Origin: Symbiodinium sp. CCMP2592
Taxonomy: Eukaryota > Sar > Dinophyceae > Suessiales > Symbiodiniaceae
DNA: 64,000 nucleotides
Reading direction: 5' to 3'
Assembly (NCBI GenBank): GCA_905221615.1
Contig: CAJNDT010001003.1
Coordinates: forward strand, 38,579-102,578
The position numbers and the translations under genes were made by a program. This document shows positions 1 to 9,030 of this stretch, piece by piece; within the stretch, counting starts at the first letter, position 1; the number at the start of each line of letters is the position of its first letter. Below the pieces are notes generated by a model that worked only from the letters and a program-made list of their open reading frames with translations, was not told the DNA's origin and did not search any database.

Positions 1-289
1 TCAAGTCTTGCTCCACGCCCATCATTTGCTCACGTAACACGTCCGTCTGACGAGCTACTTCACTTCGATGGTGTTGCTGCAGTCGAGCCCACCACTGCTG
101 TGCCGTATCGTCCATGGTGCGTCTGACACCTTCGGTTACTCGATCTTCAAGATGCTCCAAAGAGTCCAAACGACTGTCCTGTCGTCGAAAGCCTTCGCGA
201 TTCGACTGACGAGTCGCATGAAGGATCGTCTGCAAGACATCAGCCTTCCTCTCGACGGCTTCCAACCGCTGCAGAGCCGTTGAGTCCAT
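1..289 (-). CDS. Coiled-coil protein, 5' part only (runs off window)
   Basis: Reading leftward from an ATG at 289 the frame stays open to base 1, giving about 96 residues (MDSTALQRLEAVERKADVLQ...). The sequence is rich in Leu, Arg, Glu and Gln with heptad-like spacing, so a coiled coil is likely; no enzyme motif is visible. The ATG is 39 bases downstream of an R1 repeat (328-346), the same arrangement as other minus-strand genes here. The family was not recognised and the C-terminal part lies outside the window. Confidence 0.55.
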   Translation of the reverse strand, partial: MDSTALQRLEAVERKADVLQTILHATRQSNREGFRRQDSRLDSLEHLEDRVTEGVRRTMDDTAQQWWARLQQHHRSEVARQTDVLREQMMGVEQDL

Positions 290-327
290 GGTTCGAAATA
301 TCTTACAGTCCCGCCTGACGCACCGAG

Positions 328-346
328 CTTTCGCAAGACAGCGTCC
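328..346 (-). repeat. R1 repeat copy, upstream of coiled-coil gene
   Basis: Plus-strand CTTTCGCAAGACAGCGTCC, the exact consensus of a dispersed short repeat with 23 copies in this window. Downstream bases 385-436 (GAGCCCAGCTG, GCGAAATTGAAAACGGC) also resemble those flanking the R1 copies of the kinase-like genes, so part of a longer leader cassette is shared. Confidence 0.85.
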
Positions 347-349
347 ACT

Positions 350-1599
350 CGGCGGCGTCAGAGCGGCAAGCAAGCAAAACGTAAATCGAGCCCAGCTGAG
401 AAACAACACAGCGAGCGAAATTGAAAACGGCTTAAATGCAGCCCCCCCCCCCCCCTCCCCCGGCGAGACCCGAGAAATCCCTTGAAGGGGATGACTACGT
501 GCCTGCCCCTGCCCAAACCCGATCTGTCTTCGTCCAGCCTCATTCCCGACAATCGTCTTCTCGCAGCTCACAAGATCTGCGAGAGGTTTAGGGGGGGCAG
601 TTGACATGGAAGGATAACTAAAGCAGGAGACACAGATGGAATGATATAACAAGGATCACAGGGCATTAGTCCAATCAGCCCTAAGGCGGCATCTGGCAAC
701 ATTCCGAAGTGGATTCCGCGATCCATGTAGGGTCTTATTCAGAAGTTCGGGAGATATCCTATCCCCTAATTTCACAACCAAACGGCCCGCCTCGCGGAGC
801 CGCGCCGCTGCTCGCCGCGTCTAAACCCCGATACAGGCATCGGGCAGGACTCATCCGAAAAAGAAGCACACCCAACAAAAGCAGAAACGCAACACCGACC
901 CTTCTAGCTACGCCAGATGCCGCCGATTAATTATCTGCACCATCACGGGCTCGATGAGCCGGCCTGCACATTGACTCGCGACAAGCAATCTCTTCTTGTC
1001 GAAATTTCCTCGTCTTCATCCCTGGGCACCGCTGGTTCTGCAGCAGGCCGTGAAGAGTCGGGCGCAGTCACTTTGACCGAAGAGTATCGCTAGGTCCAGC
1101 ATGGTGCCAGTTCACAGCCCCACATGAGACCGTGTGACCAGTGACCGCATGCGGCCAAGCTGCTCACATAGTGACTTTGCTGGAGGTTCCTGGAACTGGT
1201 CGGCACATCGACCGCTTCCTTCACGGCAAGCACCACGGCGGCTTTGACTGCCCGAACGCGGCTATCATCCCAAAGACCAGCCGCCAGCAAACAACAATTG
1301 GCAACCGACCTCTTACGTTGCCGTGTGCCTGGTCCTGGACGAACCTTGACTCTGGCTGGATACTTCCGTGATCCGAGCTCTTGTCACTGCCGCTCCACTG
1401 ATTGCCAATGTCCACAAGCTGCTTGCCACTTTCGAGGACGAGCCCGTGGTTCACGTTCTCTATTGTACACCGAACCGAAGCCTAGAAGATCACAAGAACT
1501 GCAGCAAACACACTACACTCAAAGTGGCGCAGCGCTAACCGTGAATACAAGTGTAAGGTTCGGGGAGTACCCTACCGGGTCGCGCCGAACGACTTCTGT
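350..1599. other. No supported gene
   Basis: Short overlapping frames occur on both strands but none has a recognisable domain or credible composition. A run of about 15 C lies near 440-455. The stretch is probably 5' flank of the coiled-coil gene plus old repeat-derived DNA. Confidence 0.5.
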
Positions 1600-1803
1600 G
1601 CTCCACTCGAAGCGCACTCCGAACACGCAACGCCTACGTAGCAGGTGTCGTTAAATCTCCAATCCAAAAGCGAACGCTGAATGCCTGCCAGGAGCAGATC
1701 CCGAATCCCGACAGAGACCGCCCGCCCAAAATGATCAAGCAGAATCAATGCAATGCGTCCGAAGCGCAGAAACTGGATCCCTTCGCGAACAGTGCATAAG
1801 AAT
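1600..1803. repeat. Left copy of divergent direct repeat flanking the DIRS element
   Basis: Bases 1600-1800 align at roughly 75-85% by eye with 13120-13330 on the other side of the DIRS element (shared words CTGAATGCCTGCCAGGA, AATCCCGACAGA, AAAATGATCAAGCAGAAT). The element therefore sits at or near the junction of two older tandem copies of an unidentified sequence. Confidence 0.65.
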
Positions 1804-1969
1804 GCATCCATCATGCGTGCGTGAATGGGTTTTATTTTCCGCCGAAAGTGTAGACAAAGTTTGTCGAAAAAGGAAAACAGTGTTTTCACTTGTGTGTGAG
1901 TGACACTAGACAAACTTTGCCGTGCAGCTTTCGGCTTGGAGTTGGATCTGTGATCCAAAAAGTTTTTGT
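1804..1969 (+). repeat. A1 split direct repeat (left end)
   Basis: 166 bp that recur at 12498-12663 with a constant offset of 10,694. Contains AGT-centred palindromes (GACAA-AGT-TTGTC 1853-1865; GAAAAC-AGT-GTTTTC 1873-1887) and TTGGATC-TGT-GATCCAA near its right end. Confidence 0.92.
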
Positions 1970-2052
1970 AGATTAGCTTGTAGTGCTCCGCAGCAGTGGG
2001 GGTCGTCAGCGACGTCCTTCCACTCCCCTTTTTATAACTGTCAGTGGCAGTT

Positions 2053-3432
2053 ATGGTTGACCAAGCAGCCCGCAATTACGCGGCTGAGTCGCCAGAGGCG
2101 CCGTACCCTAGAAGGGACGGTCGAGAGAATCAGTTGGCAGCGCCACAATGTTTGCAACGCGTGCGACAGTGTCGCTCCTGCCTCCGTTTTTTGCAGTGCA
2201 ATCCAATTTTCGTGCTAGAGCAGGCCATGCGTGAGGAGATGGCACAACAGGAGATAAGTTATCTCCTTTGGGCCATTAGCTGTGCCATGCGGGTAGATCC
2301 CGCGGTCGTCAGCGACGACCATGAATCTCTGAACCGCGCAGGGGAAGGGGAGTCCAAAGTTTGGCCTCCCTTTTACCCTTTCGCGCAGATGCAAGGGGAA
2401 CAACCGGATACCTCAGGCAGTGCCTATCCGATGCACCGGTATACCATGTCGCAGCGCGACGTGCCTATGCGGCCAGCGGCCACACCTGGCTGGCCGTATA
2501 CTGGCCTTTTTGACTGGCCCCCCAGTGGGGAGGAGGATAATGTGCCCAAACTCCAGTGGAGACTTAATTGGGTGGACGCCCTAGAGGGCCACGTGGCCAC
2601 CAAGGTGGAAGCCAGCGGCTTCCATTGGCACCCAGAGGGTAAGGGCAAAGGCAAGGGCGGTTGGATTAAGATAATCCCTTCGGAAAAGAAAAAGAAGAAG
2701 TCTCACAAAGTTGCCAGCGGCAGCACCGACCCTACCGCCTCGTCCAGTACCGCTCTGCCGACAGCGTCGGCATCGGCCTCGGACCCTCCCTTACCGCCGC
2801 CAGCGGCCGCTCCTGCTAAGCCCGCTGCGACCACAACAGGCAGCCCGCCCGCAGTCGCAGCTGCCGACGTCGCTCCGCCAGAGGCGGAGCCTGCCATCGA
2901 AGTTATCGATACTGACAGTGATCAGAACTCGGGAGACTCCGAGGTATCCCTGGCTAGCAGCCAGGCCGCAACGGCAGTGCCGTTCGCGCCCAACGCGAAC
3001 ACTGTGGTCGTGTCCCGACCGCAGCGTCGCAATCGCCAGCGGGGCTGGCAGTTCCAGCCCGGGGAGGACCCCCAAAATAACGATTGGCGCAACCTGGGGT
3101 CAGCGACCGACAACAGGTACCCTGGCCTCCGTGCGTTAGTGACGCACGCCAGGAGGGTTTCCCCACAGTTGCACGTCACGGACGTGCACGAATGGCCCTA
3201 TTGGGCACAACCCAACTCAGAGAGATGGGATAGGTACCCGGAGAGGCGAGGCGACCTCATGTGCTGTCTGCCCTGCGCGCAGCAGGGCTGCATTTCCCAA
3301 GGTATGGCAATTTGTGGGCGGCACTGCTCAGTGGGCAGGAGCCCCCACAATCATCACGAATGCGACAACTGCTACCGCAGCAGCCGGGGTCAGCGACCCC
3401 GAAACCACGGCGCCCGTGGCGGTCGCCGCTAG
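2053..3432 (+). CDS. DIRS accessory ORF A, Cys-rich, Gly-Lys linker
   Basis: 459 residues from ATG 2053; an earlier in-frame GTG at 2044 is less likely. The N-terminus has a Cys cluster (CLQRVRQCRSCLRFLQC), the middle has a short Lys/Gly stretch (GKGKGKGGW, then KKKKK) and a long Ala/Pro/Ser-rich linker. The C-terminus is a second Cys/His cluster (CCLPCAQQGC...CGRHC...HNHHECDNCY) that probably binds zinc. It is the first ORF behind the left repeat, preceded by CCCCTTTTTATAACTGTCAG, a possible trans-splice acceptor. A nucleic-acid-binding structural role would fit, but the family was not recognised. Confidence 0.6.
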   Translation: MVDQAARNYAAESPEAPYPRRDGRENQLAAPQCLQRVRQCRSCLRFLQCNPIFVLEQAMREEMAQQEISYLLWAISCAMRVDPAVVSDDHESLNRAGEGESKVWPPFYPFAQMQGEQPDTSGSAYPMHRYTMSQRDVPMRPAATPGWPYTGLFDWPPSGEEDNVPKLQWRLNWVDALEGHVATKVEASGFHWHPEGKGKGKGGWIKIIPSEKKKKKSHKVASGSTDPTASSSTALPTASASASDPPLPPPAAAPAKPAATTTGSPPAVAAADVAPPEAEPAIEVIDTDSDQNSGDSEVSLASSQAATAVPFAPNANTVVVSRPQRRNRQRGWQFQPGEDPQNNDWRNLGSATDNRYPGLRALVTHARRVSPQLHVTDVHEWPYWAQPNSERWDRYPERRGDLMCCLPCAQQGCISQGMAICGRHCSVGRSPHNHHECDNCYRSSRGQRPRNHGARGGRR

Positions 3433-3487
3433 TCTCTGAGCGCAGCGCGCAGCTGCTGGCTTCTCAGTGAGTCGCCCTAGTCACTTT

Positions 3488-3789
3488 GGTGCAGTGCACC
3501 TCTTTTTGCTTCGCCGCCGACAGTTCGGCAGCCTCTGCAGGGCGGGCGTCTCCGAGGTTTTTGGAACCTCGCCCACAGCGGCGAGCCGACGGCATGATTT
3601 GAAATGCGGCAAAAGTTTGCCGCTCGCCTTTTTCAGTCGTGTGTCACGCGAGCCTGGTAGGTCTCTCCAGCTGAGTCAGCTCTTTGAACCGTGTCGGTTT
3701 TCAAGCAGTGCTTTTCTTCCGCAGCCTTTTCAGCTTAGTAAGTCGCCCCTTTCGTGCCTTCAGCTAACAGCCTTTGTATGCTATCAGCG
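3488..3789 (+). promoter_or_regulatory. Inter-ORF leader with pyrimidine tract/AG acceptors
   Basis: Non-coding spacer between ORFs A and B. It carries AGT palindromes (GGTGC-AGT-GCACC 3488-3500; AGCTG-AGT-CAGCT 3669-3681) and the tract CTTTTCTTCCGCAGCCTTTT near 3710-3730. A related tract (TTTTTCCGCAGCCTTTTAAG) occurs before ORF C near 5585, so the leaders appear duplicated. Inference: sites for spliced-leader trans-splicing that resolve a polycistronic element transcript. Confidence 0.4.
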
Positions 3790-5166
3790 ATGGCGAACCC
3801 AACGAACGAGCAGATGCTGCAGGCGCTCAGTGCAGTGCCGGAGGCCCAGAGGGCCGCCATCTACGAAGCCGCCGTCTCCCTATCAGAGATAGGGGACGTG
3901 GTGGTAAATGCGGCGGAGGCAGCGGAACTCGCCGGCTGGACCAAGCCCGCCAGTGGCGGCTCAGAGGCCAATGCCGTCGCGCCGCTGGCGCCTGATCCCT
4001 GTCAGCTGCCGGCACTGCCGGGCTGGAGGACTTGCGCGCCACCTTGCCCTGAAGGGGAGGGTGCGGCTGCGCTGGCGGTGGCGGGGAGTCGCTCTCCGAC
4101 TCCGACTCTTCCGAGCGGGAGCCTTGGTCATCTTCGGTTTCGTCCCGCCGCCCGCTGGGCTCCTCCACATCCATATCCTCCGGCGCTGCCGAGGGAGCTT
4201 CCGCTGGAAGCGGTTCTTCTTTGACGCCCGAGCCCGCTTCCTCAGCGGGGCTGGTCGGGGAGCGGCGCTGCGAGGCCGGCGCTGCGGCCGACGTGGGAGA
4301 AGAGTTTGCCACCGCGCTGCGGTGGTCGTCGGAAGACACACCACGGGCCGCCGCTGGCGGCTCGGTGTTCGCAGGAACCACTGGGGGCTCGTAGCCCAAA
4401 AGAAGACGCTGGAGGGCCCCCGAAGGCCTCCGCCCCACGCCAGAACAAGCGGCCTCCCCCGCCGCCAGTGGCGCGTCGTGGGGAGAGCTCTCGCCCGCGT
4501 CCCTGTCAGCAGCCCCCGCGCAACAACCCAGCTGGCGTCGCTGGGACCCGGGCCAGCGGCCCGGCGTTAGATGACAACGCTGATCGAGACGATCAGGAAG
4601 CTCGCCCGCCAGCGGCGGAGCGTCCCCGAGCGGGGGAGATTCAGCGAGTCTTCGCATGTTCAGTCTGCGACAACATGCAGATGAACATTTGGAGCGATCC
4701 GTCTTCGGAATTCGTATGCAGTGCATGCGGAGAGCTCCACCCCTTCGTGGCTGCAGTGCATGCCTACGATCAGCCTAGCGCCAGTGGCGCTGTGGGACAG
4801 TTTTCCCACGAGCGTCGCAGCAAGGCCTGGCAGTGTCCAGAGTGCGGCGTGATGCATTGCACACGCTGCGCGAAAAATTACTCTTGCCCAGGCACTGTCC
4901 CGCGGACAGACGGCAAGCTCGAGTACCGTGGCGAGCGCCGCCCTACTAGGGGGCCGCCCGAGTCCCTTCGGCTGACCTTGCAGCGCGAGGCAGCCGAAGC
5001 CCGTGAGCGCGAGCACCGCGAACGGGAGTCCCGCCGCAGAGACGGCAAGGGCAAAGGCAAAGGCAAGGACCAGAGGTCCCGCCGTGACGACGAGGACCGG
5101 GACCAGTGGTCCCGTGGTCGCTGGTCCTGGGACCACGACCGACGCTGGAACCATCGCGAATGGTAG
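3790..5166 (+). pseudogene. DIRS accessory ORF B, broken by an internal inversion
   Basis: Starts at ATG 3790 (MANPTNEQMLQALSAVPEAQ...) and is coherent to about 3970. The next roughly 400 bases read as protein only on the minus strand (acidic, Ser/Pro-rich, with EEPLPAEAPSAAPEDMDVEE and SRSEESESESDS), and from about 4390 the plus strand is coherent again to 5166. Both plus-strand parts are in the same frame. The C-terminal part has a double zinc-ribbon-like cluster (CSVCDNM...CSACGELH...CPECGVMHCTRCAKNYSC) and an Arg/Asp/Gly-Lys tail. As it stands the plus-strand frame stops at 4224. Family not recognised; a Cys-rich nucleic-acid-binding role is possible. Confidence 0.6.
3965..4400 (-). other. 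Inverted segment inside accessory ORF B
   Basis: Coding sense flips to the minus strand here. Independently, the short palindromes flip too: flanks have AGT/AGC centres (CCGCC-AGT-GGCGG 3947-3959; a CGCC-AGT-GGCG copy near 4460), while inside they have GCT/ACT (GCGCC-GCT-GGCGC about 3978-3990; CCGGC-ACT-GCCGG about 4007-4019; GCTTCC-GCT-GGAAGC near 4200; GCCGCC-GCT-GGCGGC 4347-4361). Breakpoints lie between 3959 and 3978 on the left and 4361 and about 4460 on the right. Confidence 0.7.
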
Positions 5167-5584
5167 ATACGCCAGCGGCGTAATCCAGCGCATTCCGAAC
5201 AGTGTTCGGATAATTTTTTTTTTTTTTACGGGCCAGTGGCCCTTCCGTCTGCGCCCCTTTTCACACAGGTGCAGAGCACAGCAGTGCCGGCACAGTCCGG
5301 CCACAAGAGCCTTCGCTGCTCACCGGCCTGTCTGCGGATCGCAGAAGGCAGGTGCAGCGCACCTCGACAACCGGGCTCCGCCCAGAGACTCGCATCGCGA
5401 GGTTGGTAAAAAGAACACCGCAGGTTGCGTGTGCACACAGACCTTGTAGGACTGAATCTTCTTTTGCCTAGTAGGCTCTTCTTGCCTAGTAGGTTTGTGC
5501 GCAGTGCCCCGAGACCTGGTAGGTCCTCAGAGGTTGCTCTAAGTGCAGTGTCACCATTTGAGCCTGCGATCTTCAGTGCGTTTT

Positions 5585-5650
5585 TTTTCCGCAGCCTTTT
5601 AAGCCTCACTCTTCCCAGCTCTCTTTTTTCCTCCTCTCCTCCCTCAGGAC
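5585..5650 (+). promoter_or_regulatory. Pyrimidine-rich acceptor region before recombinase ORF
   Basis: Two pyrimidine runs each ending in AG (TTTTTTTCCGCAG, then TTTTTTCCTCCTCTCCTCCCTCAG) precede the recombinase ORF by about 150 bases. By analogy with dinoflagellate mRNAs these are candidate spliced-leader acceptors; no experimental proof. Confidence 0.4.
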
Positions 5651-5800
5651 TGAATGGGGAGGGTGCGGGTCGCAGCGCGTCGCTTGAATTGAGCTTTCCA
5701 GAGTGAGTGCACTTGTGTTCGTGTGCTGGTAGCCTTTTCTTGAAAGCCACCTGGACAACAGCCGTTGGCTTGAGCAGTGCTCCCCTTCCTTGTGTCAAGG

Positions 5801-7666
5801 ATGCTGCCCAGGGGCAGCGCCCCAGAGGGCGATTTCAACGACCAGGTTAGTAACCTTTGGTCGTCTATACCACGCCGAGCCGGTGCTCGTCAGCCGTGGG
5901 AATCAGCTTCATGGTTTGCGCGCAATGCAAGCTGGCCCTGGGAGCTGTCAGTGACTCGCCCCGCCTCCGTGGGCCCCGTGCCAGTGTTGCACGAGTCAAG
6001 CCTGATGCTTAAGCGGAAAGCTTCCGCTAGCACTCAGCCGCTAGTAGCGGAAGACACAGCCTTCGCACTTAAGGTGTGCTGCCGTCGTACAGCGTACGAA
6101 GGCGACCGCCGCGACAGCGCGGTTTTCAAACTGACGGCTTTGGTAAAAGCCTGGCCAGAGGCCTTCGAGATCGTCTCACAGTGTGCTGACGAAGCCGGTT
6201 GCGTCGACCTGGACGAGCTCGACTTCAGCATAGAGGCAGCGCTCAGCTACAAAGCCACAAACACAGTGGTTCGTCGTCTCAACTCCCTCAGCAATTTTGT
6301 CCAGTGGGCAAACTGCCAAGACCCAGTGGTGGTGCCCTTCCCAGTGTCAGAGCGCGCCACCTGGCGATACATCCAGTGGATGATGAGGAATGGGAAAGGG
6401 GCTAGCAGCCCCTCCAGCCTGATTCAGAGTCTGAACTGGTGCTCGGGAGTTTTCGGTCTTTCCTTCGAGTCGGAGGTGACCAGCTCCCGCATCGTGGGCC
6501 TTTGTAAGAGCACGGAAGCCAGCGCGCCTCCGCCGAGACGGGCCCCCGCCCTCAAAGCCTCGGAGGTGGCTACTCTTGAGCGCATCGCGCTGTCTGGCTC
6601 TGTGTACGACAGTGTCGTGTCTGGGGGCTTGTTGTTCATGCTCTTCGCATGCGCCCGTGCCAGTGACGCGGCCCGAGTTGCCTCCTTTTCGGTTGAGCTT
6701 CCGGAGGACCCCTGCGCCACAGTGTGGATGCAGGCGAATGTTCACAAGGCGAAAACCGCCGTAGGGGCTAGAAGCCGCCTGCTGCTCCCGCTGGTAGCCC
6801 CGGTGGTTTTCTTCGAAGAGTCTTGGGTGAGTCAGTGGCTCGCAAATCGAGAAAAGTTGGGCCTCAGCTCCAGTGGAGACATTCCGCTCGGGTCAGTGAT
6901 CCCTGCCTTCACATCGGATGGTGATCTAGCGGATCGCCCGATGAACTCTCAAGAGATTACCTCCTGGCTGCGCAGCGCGCTGTCCAACGCCGGCTGCGAA
7001 GACGCAGAGCGCCTTAGCAGTCACAGTCTCAAAGCGACCTGCCTCACGTGGGCCTCGCAAGCTGGCGTCAACCTGGATCTGCGCAGGCTCCTCGCCCACC
7101 ATGTGCACGACAGTGCTCGGAGCACCGAGACGTACAGCCGTAACGTGCTCATCCCCGCAGCGCGGGCTCTGGAGGAAGTTCTCATTGCCATCAGAGATGG
7201 CGACTTCCTTCCCGACCAGCCGCTCGGGAAACAATTCGCGCTGCCAAGCAGCCAGCTCAACCTGAGGCGAGAGAACCTTAGCAAGGTTTCTCACCGGAAA
7301 ACCTCCTCTGGCTCGGCACCCCCAGTGGGGGTGGAAGCCCTGAAGGTTTCGCAGCAGCAGGAGCTCAGCGACACAGAGGACAGTGCCAGTGACACTGACA
7401 GAGAAGACGAGTTCGTCGCCGAGCCAGAGGTCGAGGAGCACCCTCGCCTCAGAAGGGAGGTGCAGTGCACCCTCCCGGACTGGGCCGTCTCGTGGTGTCA
7501 TCTTGCCAGTGGCAAGCTCCACGCGAGTCGCGGTGAGAATGCCAAGAGGCTTCTCTGTGGTCGCTGTTTGAATGAAAAGTATAAGAGTTGCGAAGTTCGC
7601 GACCTGGCCCCGGGCCGGCCACACTGCAAGACGTGCTGGAGCAGCAAGTCTTTCGATGCAGAGTGA
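5801..7666 (+). CDS. Tyrosine recombinase of the DIRS element
   Basis: 621 residues from ATG 5801 (an upstream in-frame GTG at 5777 is less likely). The catalytic set of the tyrosine recombinase/phage integrase family is readable: Arg286 in CARASDAAR, His408-x-x-Lys411 in SHSLKATCL, a His cluster at 433-436 (AHHVH) and the nucleophile Tyr445 in STETYSR. This enzyme would join the circular cDNA into the genome by strand exchange, replacing a DDE integrase. The C-terminal 170 residues are acidic, then Cys-rich (CGRCLNEKYKSC...CKTCW), which looks like an added zinc module. The catalytic set appears complete. Confidence 0.85.
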   Translation: MLPRGSAPEGDFNDQVSNLWSSIPRRAGARQPWESASWFARNASWPWELSVTRPASVGPVPVLHESSLMLKRKASASTQPLVAEDTAFALKVCCRRTAYEGDRRDSAVFKLTALVKAWPEAFEIVSQCADEAGCVDLDELDFSIEAALSYKATNTVVRRLNSLSNFVQWANCQDPVVVPFPVSERATWRYIQWMMRNGKGASSPSSLIQSLNWCSGVFGLSFESEVTSSRIVGLCKSTEASAPPPRRAPALKASEVATLERIALSGSVYDSVVSGGLLFMLFACARASDAARVASFSVELPEDPCATVWMQANVHKAKTAVGARSRLLLPLVAPVVFFEESWVSQWLANREKLGLSSSGDIPLGSVIPAFTSDGDLADRPMNSQEITSWLRSALSNAGCEDAERLSSHSLKATCLTWASQAGVNLDLRRLLAHHVHDSARSTETYSRNVLIPAARALEEVLIAIRDGDFLPDQPLGKQFALPSSQLNLRRENLSKVSHRKTSSGSAPPVGVEALKVSQQQELSDTEDSASDTDREDEFVAEPEVEEHPRLRREVQCTLPDWAVSWCHLASGKLHASRGENAKRLLCGRCLNEKYKSCEVRDLAPGRPHCKTCWSSKSFDAE

Positions 7667-7721
7667 AAAGAGAGCGAGTTCTTGCGCCTGTCTATCCTAG
7701 TAGGGTCCCGCAGTCGGCACA

Positions 7722-7769
7722 GTGTGTGTGTCTCTCTCTCTCTGTTTTCTTCTCTCGCCCTGCAGGACA
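7722..7769 (+). promoter_or_regulatory. Pyrimidine tract and AG acceptor before Gag
   Basis: A (TC)n/T-rich tract runs to CCCTGCAG, ending six bases before the Gag ATG (GACAATGG). This is the clearest acceptor-like signal in the element and would fit trans-splicing of a spliced leader just upstream of gag. Confidence 0.45.
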
Positions 7770-9026
7770 ATGGCAAACCTCGTCGACAGCGTCGCGGAAT
7801 TCTCCAGCAGAGCTGGACAACTCCTAGGAGCCGCCGAGTCGGCGAAGCTCCTTGCGGCAGACATCCGCACCTTCGGCACGCTCGCTTACAGCGTCGCCGA
7901 CCAACCCGATCGCATCAGCGATGCGAAGTTTGAAGAACTCATCAAGAAGGTCTTCGGGGCGGCAGAGCCGACCTTAGGCACCAAGGCCGCAGCGCGGCGC
8001 CTGGCCTTCGAAAGCCTCACCTTCAGTATCCAGGATCTGAAGATGAGGGTCGAGGGTGACAGCGTCACCCCAAAGAGCCTGCCCCTGCACGAGCGCGAGG
8101 AGCGCCGAGCCGCGCAAGTTGCGCGCCTCAAGGGCGTCGTCATCGAAGGTGACTACGACCCCGCGAACAGCCTCGTGGACAAGGCCGCGCTCATGCTGCA
8201 GGACGGCATCGTCCGTTACATCCCGCCGTCGCAGTGCGTCAGCCGGGATGCAGAGATCGCCTCAGTGAGGCGTGACAAGGACTTCCTCTCCCTAGAGTCT
8301 GGGGAGATCACGGTAAAGAAAAAGGAGCACAGCGTGCACGTGGAGATCGGCAATGAGCTAAAGCTCACGCAGGCGCTGACGCGCCGAGGTCTCGCGCTCG
8401 ACAGAGTCGGCGTGTTGGATTTCACAATTCACGAGAGACTCGTGAGACAGTTTTTCTCCGTCCTGAACCGGCCAGCGCCGCCGGGGATGGAACGCGGCAA
8501 CAGCTGGCACGTAGTACGGGCCGACAAAGAACTGTGGACGCTGCTCGCGCGAGAGTGTCGCAAAGGGTGCAAGCCGGACAAGGATGGTAAGAGGCCACTA
8601 GATTCTCTAGTAGAGAACATGTGGTCCGATCCGATTGTTACGCTTCACCTGCTCCCCTCGCCAGTGGCGGACAGGGGTCGCAAGGGCAAAGGCCGCAGCT
8701 CGGCGCGCAGCGAAGAAGACCGCAGTCGTAGCACGACCGGCAAAGGTAAGAAAGGCGGCAAGAAAGGCCGCGGTAAGGGCAAGGGCAAGCGCCATGAGAG
8801 CGCAGACCGCGCCAGGCCGCCGAGCATGCCCAAAGAGCTTCGCCACTTGAACAGTGTTTCCAAGTCCGGCAAGCGCCTCTGCTACGGCTTCAACCTGCAG
8901 TGCGGGTGCGACCTCGAGACCTCCGGCTCCCCCAAGCAGTGCGACAGGGGGTTGCACCAGTGCATGAGCTGCGGCAGCACCGACCACGGAGCCGCAGATT
9001 GCCCAAAGAACGCAGGGGCCGCCTGA
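7770..9026 (+). CDS. gag: Gag-like protein with CCHC zinc knuckle
   Basis: 418 residues from ATG 7770 (MANLVDSVAEFSSRAGQLLG). Frame extension upstream to 7722 only adds translated pyrimidine tract, so ATG 7770 is preferred. The C-terminal third is basic (GKGKKGGKKGRGKGKGK), followed by CYGFNLQCGC and a canonical CX2CX4HX4C knuckle, CMSCGSTDHGAADC. The layout is that of a retroelement nucleocapsid: assembly region, then RNA-binding tail. It ends with TGA at 9024-9026, and the same frame continues open into pol. Confidence 0.8.
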   Translation: MANLVDSVAEFSSRAGQLLGAAESAKLLAADIRTFGTLAYSVADQPDRISDAKFEELIKKVFGAAEPTLGTKAAARRLAFESLTFSIQDLKMRVEGDSVTPKSLPLHEREERRAAQVARLKGVVIEGDYDPANSLVDKAALMLQDGIVRYIPPSQCVSRDAEIASVRRDKDFLSLESGEITVKKKEHSVHVEIGNELKLTQALTRRGLALDRVGVLDFTIHERLVRQFFSVLNRPAPPGMERGNSWHVVRADKELWTLLARECRKGCKPDKDGKRPLDSLVENMWSDPIVTLHLLPSPVADRGRKGKGRSSARSEEDRSRSTTGKGKKGGKKGRGKGKGKRHESADRARPPSMPKELRHLNSVSKSGKRLCYGFNLQCGCDLETSGSPKQCDRGLHQCMSCGSTDHGAADCPKNAGAA

Positions 9027-9030
9027 CTAG
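9024..9030 (+). promoter_or_regulatory. Candidate programmed stop-codon readthrough site
   Basis: The Gag stop reads TGA-CTA-G. The following frame has no stop from 9027 to the pol terminator at 12246. UGA followed by CUAG is a known leaky context for translational readthrough in viral and some animal mRNAs, so a Gag-Pol fusion by readthrough is the simplest reading. No ATG is needed for the methyltransferase/RT domain, whose listed start would otherwise be a GTG. Confidence 0.6.

Noticed and set aside
136..348. Minus-strand ORFs beginning MDAVLRK at many sites (also near 27510, 31410, 33140, 33325, 34578)
   Set aside because: MDAVLRK is just the translation of the R1 repeat on the minus strand; the frames after it differ at each site and lack coherent proteins.
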